DNA of 64,000 bases from JACDAL01 sp963849115 (GTDB lineage Bacteria > Actinomycetota > CADDZG01 > WHSQ01). Location: positions 113,282-177,281 of the forward strand of contig CAWKGK010000007.1 of assembly GCA_963849115.1 (NCBI GenBank), read 5' to 3'. This document shows, in pieces, positions 1-8,039 of the stretch; the stretch's first letter is position 1, and every line of letters begins with the position of its first letter. The notes under the pieces are model-generated. The model saw nothing but the letters and a program-made list of their open reading frames with translations, had not been told where the DNA came from and ran no database searches. Position numbers and translations under genes: made by a program.

Positions 1-309
1 GCGAAATTTTGCCCGCACATCCAGAGACGGAATCGTCAAGCGCCCCAGGGGAACGTGCCTGCGGGAGGGACGGACCCACACTCCTTTACGTCTCGCATAG
101 GCGGTCGTGGGCCGCCTGTCTGCAACCGCACCGGCGTTCGGGACTCGCCCCCCGTCCGGCGGCTCGCCCGCGTCCCCGCCGCCGGCCGAAGCACCGGAAA
201 CGAATACCAGAGTCACGACCGCAATCAGTACCCCGGTCCCAAAGAGGGACAGGCCCGCCTCGAGGCGCGTTAACCCTGGCTGGCGCTGAGGCGCGCCGCT
301 ATTCAGCAA
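1..309 (-). CDS. Probable sortase, N-terminal part (cut by window edge)
   Basis: This minus-strand reading frame of 103 codons runs off position 1, so only the N-terminus is present. From a TTG at 309 it encodes a short basic stretch, one hydrophobic segment (about residues 24-45, GTGVLIAVVTLVFVSGASA) and a Gly/Pro/Arg-rich linker. It ends with the segment VPLGRLTIPSLDVRAKF. An N-terminal membrane anchor followed by 'RLxIPslxVxA' is how actinobacterial class E/F-like sortases begin their catalytic beta-barrel. The catalytic His, Cys and Arg would lie beyond the edge, so the call is inferred. The LPFTG protein at 5643-5939 would be a natural substrate. The start is uncertain, because no strong ribosome site precedes the TTG. 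Confidence 0.5.
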   Translation of the reverse strand, partial: MLNSGAPQRQPGLTRLEAGLSLFGTGVLIAVVTLVFVSGASAGGGDAGEPPDGGRVPNAGAVADRRPTTAYARRKGVWVRPSRRHVPLGRLTIPSLDVRAKFR

Positions 310-603
310 GGCAGTCTCATGAACGCGACTCCAAACACCACGGAAGGCCCCTCGAGAGGTTTTGGGTGATTCTCCCGCGACTCTACCGAACCCGGCCCCC
401 TCGTGCCCACCAGATTCCATCTCTTGGGAGAAACACCCCGAACTTTGTGTCCGTAAGCACCTGAGAGGTGGTTGCGGGCTCAGGTTCGATTGTGGCCGAG
501 TCGCCGCATGCCCCGACTCTGAGCGTGATCACGTCAGAAGCGGGTTGGAACTCCAGGTTTGAGGGCCGGGCTGTGCCCGGTCACACCTGCGTCAAACCAC
601 CCG

Positions 604-624
604 AAAAACCACCCACTTGGGCTA
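604..624 (+). repeat. 21-bp perfect repeat, copy 1
   Basis: The sequence containing AACCACCCACTTGGGCTA is identical over 21 bases to 6085-6105. A shorter AAACCACCC also occurs 12 bases upstream (594-602). The copy lies 120 bp upstream of the start at 744 in otherwise noncoding DNA, so it may be an operator or activator site shared with the BY-kinase gene. Confidence 0.7.
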
Positions 625-682
625 TTCAGCTCGAGAATGAACCGGCCTAAAGTCTCAATTACCAGTAAAGGATTAGTACTCA

Positions 683-704
683 GTACAATTCAGACAAATT
701 GTAC
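683..704 (+). promoter_or_regulatory. AT-rich inverted repeat before the secreted-protein gene
   Basis: GTACAATT and AATTGTAC form perfect 8-bp arms around CAGACA, inside GC-rich surroundings. The left arm contains TACAAT, one mismatch from a -10 hexamer. It sits 40 bp before the ATG at 744. A repressor operator over the promoter is a reasonable inference; no clear -35 box is seen. Confidence 0.4.
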
Positions 705-743
705 GTCCCGGACATGGCTGGTTTGCGAAATGGGAGGCTACAA

Positions 744-2003
744 ATGAACACACATCCTGGAGACCGAAGGCGAGCTCGCCTGGGTCTGATTCTCGCCACC
801 CTAGTAGCGGCCGCGCTTGCCATCAGCGCACCGGTGGCGATCGCCGCCGACCCAGACCTATCCGAGGTTGCTCCGCGCTGCAACGGCGGCTCTAGCAACC
901 CAACCTTCTACGCCGGAAACCGCCGTTTGGCGGTAACGGCCGGGGGCCGGGTGCTCGCGGTCTACGACCCCCACGGCAGCGGCCAGCAGCTCAAATGGCG
1001 CAACGCCGGGTCCTCCTCCTGGAGCGCCGCCACGCGGGGCAGTGTCACCAACGGACAGCTCCTCGCGGCCGGCGACATCCTGAACGACCGCACCGCATCC
1101 ATCGTCGTGGGACGGGACAGCCTGGGGACCGAGCACGCCTGGGTCGTGTATGCCGGTTACGAATTCACGAAGGTTTCTGCCCTCAAGATGCGCAGGCTCT
1201 CGGACCTCGACAACCCTCTGGGCCCGAGCGTGGGACCGGAAGTCAATCTCGAGCCCGCGGGCCGCGGCAACGTACGCGTCGACATGGCCTTCGAGGACAC
1301 CGCGAGCGGGCCTAGGGCGGTCCTCAGCTGGGTCCGGCGGACGGGGGACACTCAGTATCAGCTCCTTGTCGCCGGCCTCTCGAGCCTTGACAGCGACACC
1401 CCCAGCCTGGTCGGGACGACTGCGCTCTACACCGGCTCCACTGCCAACACCTCCGGGACCCTGGTGCCCTCGGCTCAGGGGATGCGCGTCGTCGCCCGCA
1501 CCAGCAAGCTCCGACTGTTCGCTCACTCTCCATCCGCTCCCCTTACGAGTTGGACGACGGGATCCGCGAGCGTGAGCTTGGCTCTCAAGGCCAAGCCGAC
1601 GGCCGTGGCGCTGAGCTCGGGAAGCATTCTTGCAGTCGCCGAGAGCGACACCTCGGCACACGTAGTCAAGGCGATCCGCTTCTCCAGCAGCGGCAGCACC
1701 GCAACTACTGAGCTCACGACCTCGAGTGGTTATGCCAACCCGGCCATCGTCCACACCAGCGGGGAAAACGCCGTCTTGGTCATGGTGAACCGCAACACGA
1801 ATTCGGTGGTGTCGAGGGCCCGCACGAGTGGCTCTTGGGGTACAGACGTGACCGAGATCGGCCCCGCAGCGGGTGGCGACTACGCCTGGCCCAATGTGCT
1901 GCGCGAGCCGGTGGGCGGCTATCTTCGGATCCTCGTCGACGGCGCCAAGTGCGCCACCAACAAGCAGCAGAACCAGGTCCTGGCTTACTCCCGGCTCCTG
2001 TAG
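744..2003 (+). CDS. Secreted protein of unknown function (beta-propeller-like)
   Basis: A 419-residue protein starting at the ATG preceded by GGGAGG (732-737). Residues 1-35 form a classic signal peptide: basic NTHPGDRRRARLG, a hydrophobic core, and cleavage after AIAA. The mature part is rich in Gly, Ser, Thr and Val. Repeated short strand-like units (for example 'RRLAVTAGGRVLAVYDP' and 'KPTAVALSSGSILAVAES') suggest a beta-propeller or sialidase-like fold. Only a few cysteines are present, one near each end (PRCNGG and AKCATN), which could form a disulfide. No catalytic motif or family is recognised. It is followed by a strong hairpin at 2060-2085. Its position beside a sortase-like gene and the polysaccharide locus suggests a cell-surface role, but that is inference only. 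Confidence 0.75.
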   Translation: MNTHPGDRRRARLGLILATLVAAALAISAPVAIAADPDLSEVAPRCNGGSSNPTFYAGNRRLAVTAGGRVLAVYDPHGSGQQLKWRNAGSSSWSAATRGSVTNGQLLAAGDILNDRTASIVVGRDSLGTEHAWVVYAGYEFTKVSALKMRRLSDLDNPLGPSVGPEVNLEPAGRGNVRVDMAFEDTASGPRAVLSWVRRTGDTQYQLLVAGLSSLDSDTPSLVGTTALYTGSTANTSGTLVPSAQGMRVVARTSKLRLFAHSPSAPLTSWTTGSASVSLALKAKPTAVALSSGSILAVAESDTSAHVVKAIRFSSSGSTATTELTTSSGYANPAIVHTSGENAVLVMVNRNTNSVVSRARTSGSWGTDVTEIGPAAGGDYAWPNVLREPVGGYLRILVDGAKCATNKQQNQVLAYSRLL

Positions 2004-2059
2004 AGAACTCGGCTGCCGGCGCAGCCAACCGGTAGCTCGATCCTCTATCCTGTGTGAGA

Positions 2060-2085
2060 GCGTGGCGGCCTTCGGGCCGCCACGC
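2060..2085 (+). terminator. Hairpin with 11-bp stem and TTCG loop
   Basis: GCGTGGCGGCC and GGCCGCCACGC pair perfectly around a TTCG tetraloop, 57 bp after the stop at 2003. There is no T-run. Such UUCG hairpins are common intrinsic terminators in high-GC actinobacteria. Confidence 0.6.
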
Positions 2086-2144
2086 CTGCGAGCGGCCCCC
2101 GACGGCCCCCGACGCACAACGACCCCCTTAGCAAGAGAGGTGCG

Positions 2145-3125
2145 ATGGAGACGAGGAAGCTGGGCTCCCATGGACCCGAGATAACCACCGTCGGCTTCGG
2201 CTCGTGGGCGGTGGGAGGGGCCTACAAATTCGGCTGGGGACCGACGGACGACGACGAGTCGGTGGCCGCCATCTGCCACGCCCTGGACGCAGGCGTCAAT
2301 TGGATCGACACTGCGGCCGTCTATGGCCTCGGTCACTCGGAGGAGGTGGTGGGTCGAGCCCTCGAGGGACGCAATGCCGGCGAGGACGTCTTCGTGTTCA
2401 CGAAGTGCGGGGGGTTCTATAGGCAGGAGCTCGGCAAAGTCGAATACGACCTCCGGCCCGAGTCGATGCGCCGGGAGTGCGAGGACAGCCTTGGCCGACT
2501 GGGCGTCGATCGCATCGACCTCTACCAGATCCACTGGCCGGACAACTCGACCGGAACCCCCATTGAGGAATCGTGGGCGACGATGGCGGAACTCGTGGAC
2601 GAGGGCAAGATTCGGTGGGCGGGTGTCTCCAACTTCAGCGTCGACATGCTCGATGCGTGCGAGGTCATCCGCCACGTCGACTCTGTGCAGCCGCCCCTGA
2701 ACCTCATCAAACGAGCCGCCCGACAAGATGTGATTCCGTGGGCCAGGTCCCACGAGGCCGGCGTCCTCGCCTATGCCCCCATGTCTTCCGGCCTGCTCAC
2801 CGGCAAGTACGACCGGGCCGGCCTCGATGACCTCGCCCCCGACGACTGGCGGCGCAACTCGGCCGCCTTCAAGGAGCCCGAGCTGTCTCGCAATCTCGCC
2901 CTCGTGGACGAGCTGAAGGACATCGCCCGGAAGCACGGCTTGTCCCTTCCCGTTTTGGCGGTGGCCTGGGTGCTGGCGAATCCCGGGGTCACCGGCGCCA
3001 TTGTCGGCGCCCGTCGCCCCGGCCAGGTCGACGGGTGGCTCGAGGCGGGCTCCGTCGAGCTTGACCCAGCAACTCTCGAGGAGATCGAGGGGGCCGTACG
3101 GCGCTCGGGCGCAGGCTCCGGCTGA
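2145..3125 (+). CDS. Aldo/keto reductase
   Basis: A 326-residue NADPH-dependent oxidoreductase of the aldo/keto reductase superfamily (TIM barrel). The catalytic tetrad is visible: Asp55 and Tyr60 in WIDTAAVYG, Lys87 in VFTKCGG and His130 in LYQIHWPD. The C-terminal cofactor-binding stretch GAIVGARRPGQVDGW is also present. The start ATG is preceded by GAGAGG. Length and motifs match soluble bacterial members that reduce sugar aldehydes or small carbonyls; the substrate cannot be told. It stands alone after a terminator hairpin and ends 24 bp before the converging phosphatase gene, so it may be unrelated to the polysaccharide locus. Confidence 0.93.
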   Translation: METRKLGSHGPEITTVGFGSWAVGGAYKFGWGPTDDDESVAAICHALDAGVNWIDTAAVYGLGHSEEVVGRALEGRNAGEDVFVFTKCGGFYRQELGKVEYDLRPESMRRECEDSLGRLGVDRIDLYQIHWPDNSTGTPIEESWATMAELVDEGKIRWAGVSNFSVDMLDACEVIRHVDSVQPPLNLIKRAARQDVIPWARSHEAGVLAYAPMSSGLLTGKYDRAGLDDLAPDDWRRNSAAFKEPELSRNLALVDELKDIARKHGLSLPVLAVAWVLANPGVTGAIVGARRPGQVDGWLEAGSVELDPATLEEIEGAVRRSGAGSG

Positions 3126-3149
3126 ATGCCGGCTATTTCCGCAACAGCA

Positions 3150-3710
3150 CTAACTCTGCGCCACGGGCGGGCCGAACAACCCGGCGAGCAGGCGCTCGGT
3201 CAGCGAGTGCACCTGGGTTGCCATCTTGATGTAGCCCTTCTCGGGTCCCCCGAAGGGGTCCTGGATGTCCTCGCCGGGGACGAAATCGGCCCCGGCGCGG
3301 GCATCGTGAGCGCGCTTCAAAGCGGCCCTTGCCCGGTCGCCGGGGTCCGTCTCCTCGGGGGCATCGATGCTCTCCAGCAACCGCACCAGCTCGACCAGCG
3401 TGAACGTGGTCTCATAGGGAGCGCCCTTCTCGACCACGGCGGCCGCGACATGGCTTCGCTCGAGGCCGATGATGAGATCGAGCTCCTCCAGAGCCACATC
3501 TGCCAGCGGCCGGGCTCGGTGAGAGGAGACGTCGAGCCCCACGCTCAGGCCCGCCTGCAGGACCTCAGGCAGGGCCGGGGCGGGGCCCAGGTCGAGAAGC
3601 CCGGCGGAGGACACCTCCACGGGCAGAGAAGCAGCATGGGCCCTTACGAAGCCCTCTGCGATGGGGCTGCGACAGCGGTTGCCCGTACAGAGGAACAGGA
3701 TTCGGAACAT
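3150..3710 (-). CDS. Low-molecular-weight protein tyrosine phosphatase (Wzb-like)
   Basis: A 186-residue cytosolic phosphatase. The active-site loop C8-TGNRC-R14-S15 lies right after the first beta strand and the general-acid Asp is in QDPF (D151-P152), as in the LMW-PTP family. The family's role in Wzy-type loci is to dephosphorylate the tyrosine cluster of the BY-kinase, whose gene is at 6338-7978. The extended reading frame upstream of 3710 is not used: the family begins at MFRILFLC. Its ATG overlaps the start of the divergent DUF4012 gene by two bases, so its promoter must lie within that gene's 5' coding region. Confidence 0.92.
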   Translation of the reverse strand: MFRILFLCTGNRCRSPIAEGFVRAHAASLPVEVSSAGLLDLGPAPALPEVLQAGLSVGLDVSSHRARPLADVALEELDLIIGLERSHVAAAVVEKGAPYETTFTLVELVRLLESIDAPEETDPGDRARAALKRAHDARAGADFVPGEDIQDPFGGPEKGYIKMATQVHSLTERLLAGLFGPPVAQS

Positions 3711-5646
3711 GGAGGCCAGTATCCCAGCTCCGATGGCTGAGCCGGCGATGGCCAAGTCGCCCGAGGATGGCCCCGAGGCGCGCCCGAAACGCATGCTCGC
3801 GCTCATCCTCCTCGGCGCGATCCTTGTGATCGCCTCGTTGGGCGCCTTCGTAGCAATCCCCGTGGCCCAGGACCTGCAGGCAGCGCAGAAGCTGTTGAGC
3901 CGCTCCCGCAACCTCGAGACGGAGACTCTCCGTCCGGCAAGGGCCCACCTCGCCCAGGCCCGAAGCCGCCTCCACTCGCCCGCCGCGGCGCCGTTGCGCT
4001 TGCTGCCGGTCGTACGACAGAACATCGATGCACTGCGGGCGGTGGCCGGATCGGGGCTCGGGGTTGTCGACGCCGGCATCGACCTCGCCACCGCCCTGCG
4101 CAGCGCTGAGCAGCAGGGTTTGACGCGGCCCGGCCGAATCCGTATCGCGGCCCTGCGCCGGCTACAGGCGCCGGTAAGCGTGCAAGCGGACACCCTGGGC
4201 CGGCTCGAGAGTGCCCTGCGCTCTCATCGAGGCGCATGGCTGCTACCCCCTCTGTGGGACAGGGTCGACGCTCTGCTGAGCCAGTCCGAAAGCCTCAGCG
4301 AGGCAGCTCAAGCGGCCGCCGGCGTGGTGGACATTGCCCCCGGCCTGCTGGGAGCAAAGGGTCCTCGCGACTACCTCGTGCTGCTCCTCAACAACACAGA
4401 ACTGCGCGGGGCGGGCGGAATCCTCTCCGGCATCGGCTCACTCACGATCGACCACGGGCGCATCGAGCTCGGCGACTTCTCCCACTACAAGGACCTCGCC
4501 GACCCACCGCCTTTTCGCAGAGTGGCCTCGCCTACCGACTTCAGGGCCCACTTCGCCACCTACCGGTCCGATACCACGAGGTGGGTCACCACCTCTTCCT
4601 CTCCAGACGTGCCCGACGTCGCACTCGTCGCAAGGAGGCTCTATGCGCTCACCGCCGGTCCGGTGGTGGACGGCGCCATCGTGGTCGACCCGCGCGGCCT
4701 CGCCGCCCTGATGCCGCGCCGGGCCCGGATCCGGGTCCCGACCACCAATCGGGTGCTGAGGCGCGACGACGTCTCCGATTATGTCTACTCGGACGCCTAC
4801 AGTCAGCTCGGAGGCGCCGAGGACCGGCGCCGTGAGTCTCTGATCGAGGTGGGGCAGGCCGCGTTCGCGTCGATTCTGGAAAGCCAGCTCGACGCCTCGG
4901 CCCTTACCGAGGATGCGGCGGCAGCCGCAGCCGGCGGGCACCTTCGCATCGTCTCGTTCGATCCCCAGGAACGCCAGATTCTCGAGTCGGCGGCGATCAC
5001 GGGGAACCTTGGCACTCCGGGCGGCGATGCCGCCATGGCGACGGTGCAGAACCTGGGCGGCAACAAGCTCGACTTCTACTCGGACCGCAGTCTGACTCAT
5101 GCTTGCAGGATCGATACCGGTGTTCGAACCACATGCCAGACCGCGGTGAACATCAAGAACCAGACGCCGCTTGGGCTCACGCGCTACGAGTTCCAGTACT
5201 TTCCCTACGGCCTGTTCAAGAACTTTGTGGAGGTCTATGTGCCCGCCGCCGCACGGCTCGAGGCGGTGCAGGTGGGAGGGAGCCCTATCGAGTTCATCAC
5301 CTACCGGGAGGATGGGTACAAGTCGGTCGGGGTCTACCTCGAGATTCCCCGCAACGACGCTGCGAGGATGACGGTGAGCTACACGTTGCCGGAGCAGGAG
5401 AGCGGTTACTCGCTGGAGGTTCGGCCTCAGCCCCTGACCGAGGACGGCGATATCGAGCTTCGGCTGTTCACCCCGCCCGACTGGCAATTGTCCGGGCCCG
5501 ACGGGGCCCGCATAGAAACCGGGCGGCTCCTCTATAGGGGCCGCTTCGACCAAGCCATAAAGCTAGAGGCCGGCCCCAGTGACAGGACCGGCCTCTCGAC
5601 GCTGTGGTTCAAGCTTTCCAGGTTCTGGAACGAACCCCTCTTCTAG
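3709..5646 (+). CDS. DUF4012 membrane-anchored surface protein
   Basis: About 645 residues. A short Pro/Ala-rich cytoplasmic stretch is followed by one transmembrane helix (MLALILLGAILVIASLGAFVAI, about residues 29-50), a helical region rich in Ala/Leu/Arg, and from about residue 220 the DUF4012 signature (YLVLLLNNTELRGAGG). The rest looks like an extracellular beta-rich domain. DUF4012 proteins are found in actinobacterial polysaccharide loci; their biochemical role is not established to my knowledge. The start is uncertain: ATG 3709 has AGGA nine bases upstream, and ATGs at 3733 and 3748 are also possible. The stop overlaps the stop of the converging LPFTG gene by two bases (TAG on each strand). 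Confidence 0.85.
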   Translation: MEASIPAPMAEPAMAKSPEDGPEARPKRMLALILLGAILVIASLGAFVAIPVAQDLQAAQKLLSRSRNLETETLRPARAHLAQARSRLHSPAAAPLRLLPVVRQNIDALRAVAGSGLGVVDAGIDLATALRSAEQQGLTRPGRIRIAALRRLQAPVSVQADTLGRLESALRSHRGAWLLPPLWDRVDALLSQSESLSEAAQAAAGVVDIAPGLLGAKGPRDYLVLLLNNTELRGAGGILSGIGSLTIDHGRIELGDFSHYKDLADPPPFRRVASPTDFRAHFATYRSDTTRWVTTSSSPDVPDVALVARRLYALTAGPVVDGAIVVDPRGLAALMPRRARIRVPTTNRVLRRDDVSDYVYSDAYSQLGGAEDRRRESLIEVGQAAFASILESQLDASALTEDAAAAAAGGHLRIVSFDPQERQILESAAITGNLGTPGGDAAMATVQNLGGNKLDFYSDRSLTHACRIDTGVRTTCQTAVNIKNQTPLGLTRYEFQYFPYGLFKNFVEVYVPAAARLEAVQVGGSPIEFITYREDGYKSVGVYLEIPRNDAARMTVSYTLPEQESGYSLEVRPQPLTEDGDIELRLFTPPDWQLSGPDGARIETGRLLYRGRFDQAIKLEAGPSDRTGLSTLWFKLSRFWNEPLF

Positions 5647-5939
5647 GCGTCCGACTTGGCGCGCGCCGCCCGCACTGCGATCGTGCCGAGGGCAACTGCA
5701 CCCGCGCCCACGATCACAAACAAGGTGACGTCCCCGCCGGTGAAAGGAAGGGTCTGACCGCGGTCCTGAATGGTGGGGCCACTACCGGGAGGCGCCACAG
5801 GTGCGGGCCTTTCTTGCCTTTCGGTCTTCACCTCGGGAGGAGCGTCATCCGACCCTGTTTGGGCCAGCGCCACCCCACCCAGCGCCATAAGGGCCGACAC
5901 CATCAGCCCGACTACCATTATCCTAAGAAACTTCAACAC
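5643..5939 (-). CDS. Small secreted protein with LPFTG sortase signal
   Basis: A 98-residue protein from a GTG start preceded by GAGAGGGG. Residues 1-27 are a signal peptide (VLKFLRIMVVGLMVSALMAL, cleavage after ALAQ). Then comes a short acidic/Pro-rich segment of about 35 residues, the sortase motif L64-P-F-T-G68, a hydrophobic helix (VTLFVIVGAGAVALGTIAV) and a basic tail (RAARAK). This is the complete layout of a cell-wall-anchored sortase substrate, but with almost no exposed domain. The probable sortase at the left edge is the obvious partner. The exposed part is too small for an enzyme; it could be a spacer, a polymer attachment point or a regulator. Confidence 0.85.
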   Translation of the reverse strand: MLKFLRIMVVGLMVSALMALGGVALAQTGSDDAPPEVKTERQERPAPVAPPGSGPTIQDRGQTLPFTGGDVTLFVIVGAGAVALGTIAVRAARAKSDA

Positions 5940-6337
5940 ATTCCCCTCTCTCGAAACGGCTCGGTATTCGGCCGCACCGCCCACTCTGTTTCCGTGTGCC
6001 GGACGTTTCATACCTACCACCAGTTTTTAAGTGGCCGACGCTCATGATACGCGTAGGCTTAGGCCTGTTTCAAGGCACAGAACCAAAAACCACCCACTTG
6101 GGCTAGTCCTTGATCAACATGGGCGCCGGCAGCCGTAGAATGTCGTCATAGATCATCCGTCAACCCAGTTTCGTGACTTCGGCCCCCGCTGAAGGGATCA
6201 TGCGTCGATTGCGTATCTGATTTCTTTTCGCGATCATCTAAGATCGTTCTCGAAGGTGGTTCGGCTGAGGTCGCGAACTTGATCGACGCACAGCTGCCAC
6301 AGACGCAAAGCCCCGACTCAAGAAGAAGAGGCTCACC
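5940..6337. other. Intergenic region upstream of the BY-kinase gene
   Basis: A 398-bp gap between the divergent LPFTG and BY-kinase genes with no gene seen. It is less GC-rich than its flanks, carries copy 2 of the 21-bp repeat (6085-6105) and GGCACAGAAC just before it (6074-6083). It very probably holds the promoters for both neighbours. Confidence 0.6.
6085..6105 (+). repeat. 21-bp perfect repeat, copy 2
   Basis: Identical over 21 bases to 604-624 (core AACCACCCACTTGGGCTA) and in the same orientation. It lies 233 bp upstream of the BY-kinase start. Identity stops at the repeat borders, which argues for a conserved protein-binding site rather than a recent duplication. Confidence 0.7.
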
Positions 6338-7978
6338 TTGTCACTAAGCCAGTTCGACACGCACGCAAATCAGATGGAAGGCTTTGACATTCAGCAGTAC
6401 ATGGCCGTCATTCGGTCGCGCAAGTGGCTCATCATATCGGTCACCGCGCTGGTCCTGATCGTCGCTCTTGCCTTCTCCTATCAGCAGAAGCCGATCTACG
6501 AATCCGAAGCCCAGGTCTTGGTCAAGCCCCTGGCACAGAACAGCGACCAAACCGATTTTGAGGCGCTGAACCTCGAAACCGAGGCGTTGATCGCCACCTC
6601 GCCCGAGGTCGCCCAGCTCGCCGCAGAAGCCTCCGGCGTCACGGACGGCGGAGAGCTCCTGCGGGGGCTCGAGGTCAGCTCGGCTCAGGACACCGAGGTT
6701 CTGCTGTTCCGCTACTCCCACTCCGACCCGGAGGTCGCCCAGGAGCGTGCGCAGGCGTTCGCTCAGGCTTACGTCGATCACCGTGCTGAAACGGCGCAGG
6801 GAAATCTCGACGAAAAGGCCAGGTTGATTCAAAGCACGATCGCATCGTTCAACGAACAGCTCAGAGCAGTCAGGGAGGCGCTAGCTGCCACCGGCGACCC
6901 AAACGAGCAATTGAGGTTGCAGGCGGAGGCCGGTCAGATTTACTCCGACATCTCCCTCGAGCGCGCGAAGCTGCGCGACATCGCAACTCTGAGCAACCAG
7001 GACCTCGGCCGGGTGCTGTTCCCGGGCTATCTCCCGACCAGGCCCAGCAGCCCCAATCACAGCAAGACCGGAGCGATCGCTCTGCTCGCGGGTCTCGCCC
7101 TGGGAGTGGGCGCAGCCTTCCTCAAGGAACGTCTCGACGACCGGCTCGATGGTCGCGCCGGCCTCGAGAGCATCTTCGGGGCTTCGGTGCTCGCGGTCGT
7201 GCCTCGCTCATCGCAGTGGCGCAAGGCGTCGGAGGCCTACCTCGCAACCGAGAGCGATCCCCATTCGGTCGTCTCGGAGGCCTATCGCACGCTGCGGACG
7301 GGGCTGTTGTTCGCCGCTTCGCAACGTGAGATCAAGACCGTGCTCATCACCAGCGCTCAGGCGGGCGAGGGCAAAACCGCAACCACGGCAAACCTCGGGG
7401 TCGTCCTCGCGCAGGCCGGCAAGCGCGTGATCATCGTGTCGGCGGACTTGCGCAAGCCGCGCCTCAACAATTTCTTCAGTACTAGGGCGCCCAAGGGTCT
7501 TACCAACGTTCTGGCCGGTGAATGCCGGGCAACCGAGGCGCTCGTGCCTGTGAGCGCGGCGGCCAGCAACCTTCGGCTGCTGCCGAGCGGCCCCATTCCG
7601 GGAAACCCGGCCGAGCTGTTGGGCTCAGAAGCCATGCGCAAGCTCATTGCCGAGCTGCGCGGCGCTGCGGACTTCATCTTGATCGACGTTGCACCGATCC
7701 TGGCCGTGGCGGACGGCATGACGCTGGCGCCGATGGTGGACTCTGTTCTCTTTATCGCCGACGCTGGACAGGCCACCGGTGGTGGGATTCAGCAAGCCCG
7801 TTCGCAGCTCGACCAGGTCAATGCCCGTGTGGTCGGCGCCGTACTCAACAATTTCGATCCGTCGAAGTCGCGCGGTTACTCAGTGGCCGCCCCTTACACC
7901 CACTATCGCCATGCAGCTGAGAGTTCCTCGAAGCGATCCTCGGTGGTGCCGTGGAAGAAGGCGTCGCGCGGCAACTGA
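6338..7978 (+). CDS. Wzz/BY-kinase fusion (polysaccharide co-polymerase and tyrosine autokinase)
   Basis: A 546-residue inner-membrane protein. The N-terminal Wzz domain has TM1 at about 29-47 and TM2 at about 245-262, separated by an extracytoplasmic helical loop, with the PxxPxxP-like segment PTRPSSP before TM2. The cytoplasmic BY-kinase domain carries Walker A (SAQAGEGKTATT, 339-350), Walker A' (VIIVSADLRKP, 365-374) and Walker B (FILIDVAP, 446-453). The C-terminal tail has only three nearby tyrosines (Y514, Y520, Y523), a short cluster. It controls chain length in Wzx/Wzy assembly and should be the substrate of the phosphatase at 3150-3710. The TTG start is chosen for AAGAGG seven bases upstream; ATG 6374 is the alternative. 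Confidence 0.93.
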   Translation: MSLSQFDTHANQMEGFDIQQYMAVIRSRKWLIISVTALVLIVALAFSYQQKPIYESEAQVLVKPLAQNSDQTDFEALNLETEALIATSPEVAQLAAEASGVTDGGELLRGLEVSSAQDTEVLLFRYSHSDPEVAQERAQAFAQAYVDHRAETAQGNLDEKARLIQSTIASFNEQLRAVREALAATGDPNEQLRLQAEAGQIYSDISLERAKLRDIATLSNQDLGRVLFPGYLPTRPSSPNHSKTGAIALLAGLALGVGAAFLKERLDDRLDGRAGLESIFGASVLAVVPRSSQWRKASEAYLATESDPHSVVSEAYRTLRTGLLFAASQREIKTVLITSAQAGEGKTATTANLGVVLAQAGKRVIIVSADLRKPRLNNFFSTRAPKGLTNVLAGECRATEALVPVSAAASNLRLLPSGPIPGNPAELLGSEAMRKLIAELRGAADFILIDVAPILAVADGMTLAPMVDSVLFIADAGQATGGGIQQARSQLDQVNARVVGAVLNNFDPSKSRGYSVAAPYTHYRHAAESSSKRSSVVPWKKASRGN

Positions 7979-8039
7979 GCCGTTGACATCTCCTATCTGA
8001 GATAGATCGTTCGTCCTCTCGACGAAAGGCTAGCCACAC

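Larger units (their letters stand above)
310..743. other. Intergenic region with promoter-like elements
   Basis: No convincing gene is seen between the divergent sortase-like frame and the secreted protein starting at 744. Reading frames crossing it are Arg/Pro-rich, lack ribosome sites and look like noncoding high-GC sequence. It holds one copy of a 21-bp repeat (604-624) and an AT-rich perfect inverted repeat (683-704) just before the next gene. Both fit a divergent regulatory region. Confidence 0.6.

Noticed and set aside
9..464. 151-codon plus-strand frame at the left edge
   Set aside because: Arg/Pro-rich, no ribosome site, and the opposite strand carries a sensible signal-anchor plus sortase-like sequence.
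604..624. Riboswitch for the 21-bp repeat
   Set aside because: The flanks of the two copies do not share conserved helices, so a protein-binding site is more likely.
858..2936. 692-codon open frame on the minus strand
   Set aside because: It is antisense to two well-supported plus-strand genes (secreted protein and aldo/keto reductase), has no recognisable domain and shows the Arg/Gly/Val-rich composition of a shadow frame.
3126..3740. 204-codon plus-strand frame
   Set aside because: Antisense to the tyrosine phosphatase, whose catalytic motifs are clear.
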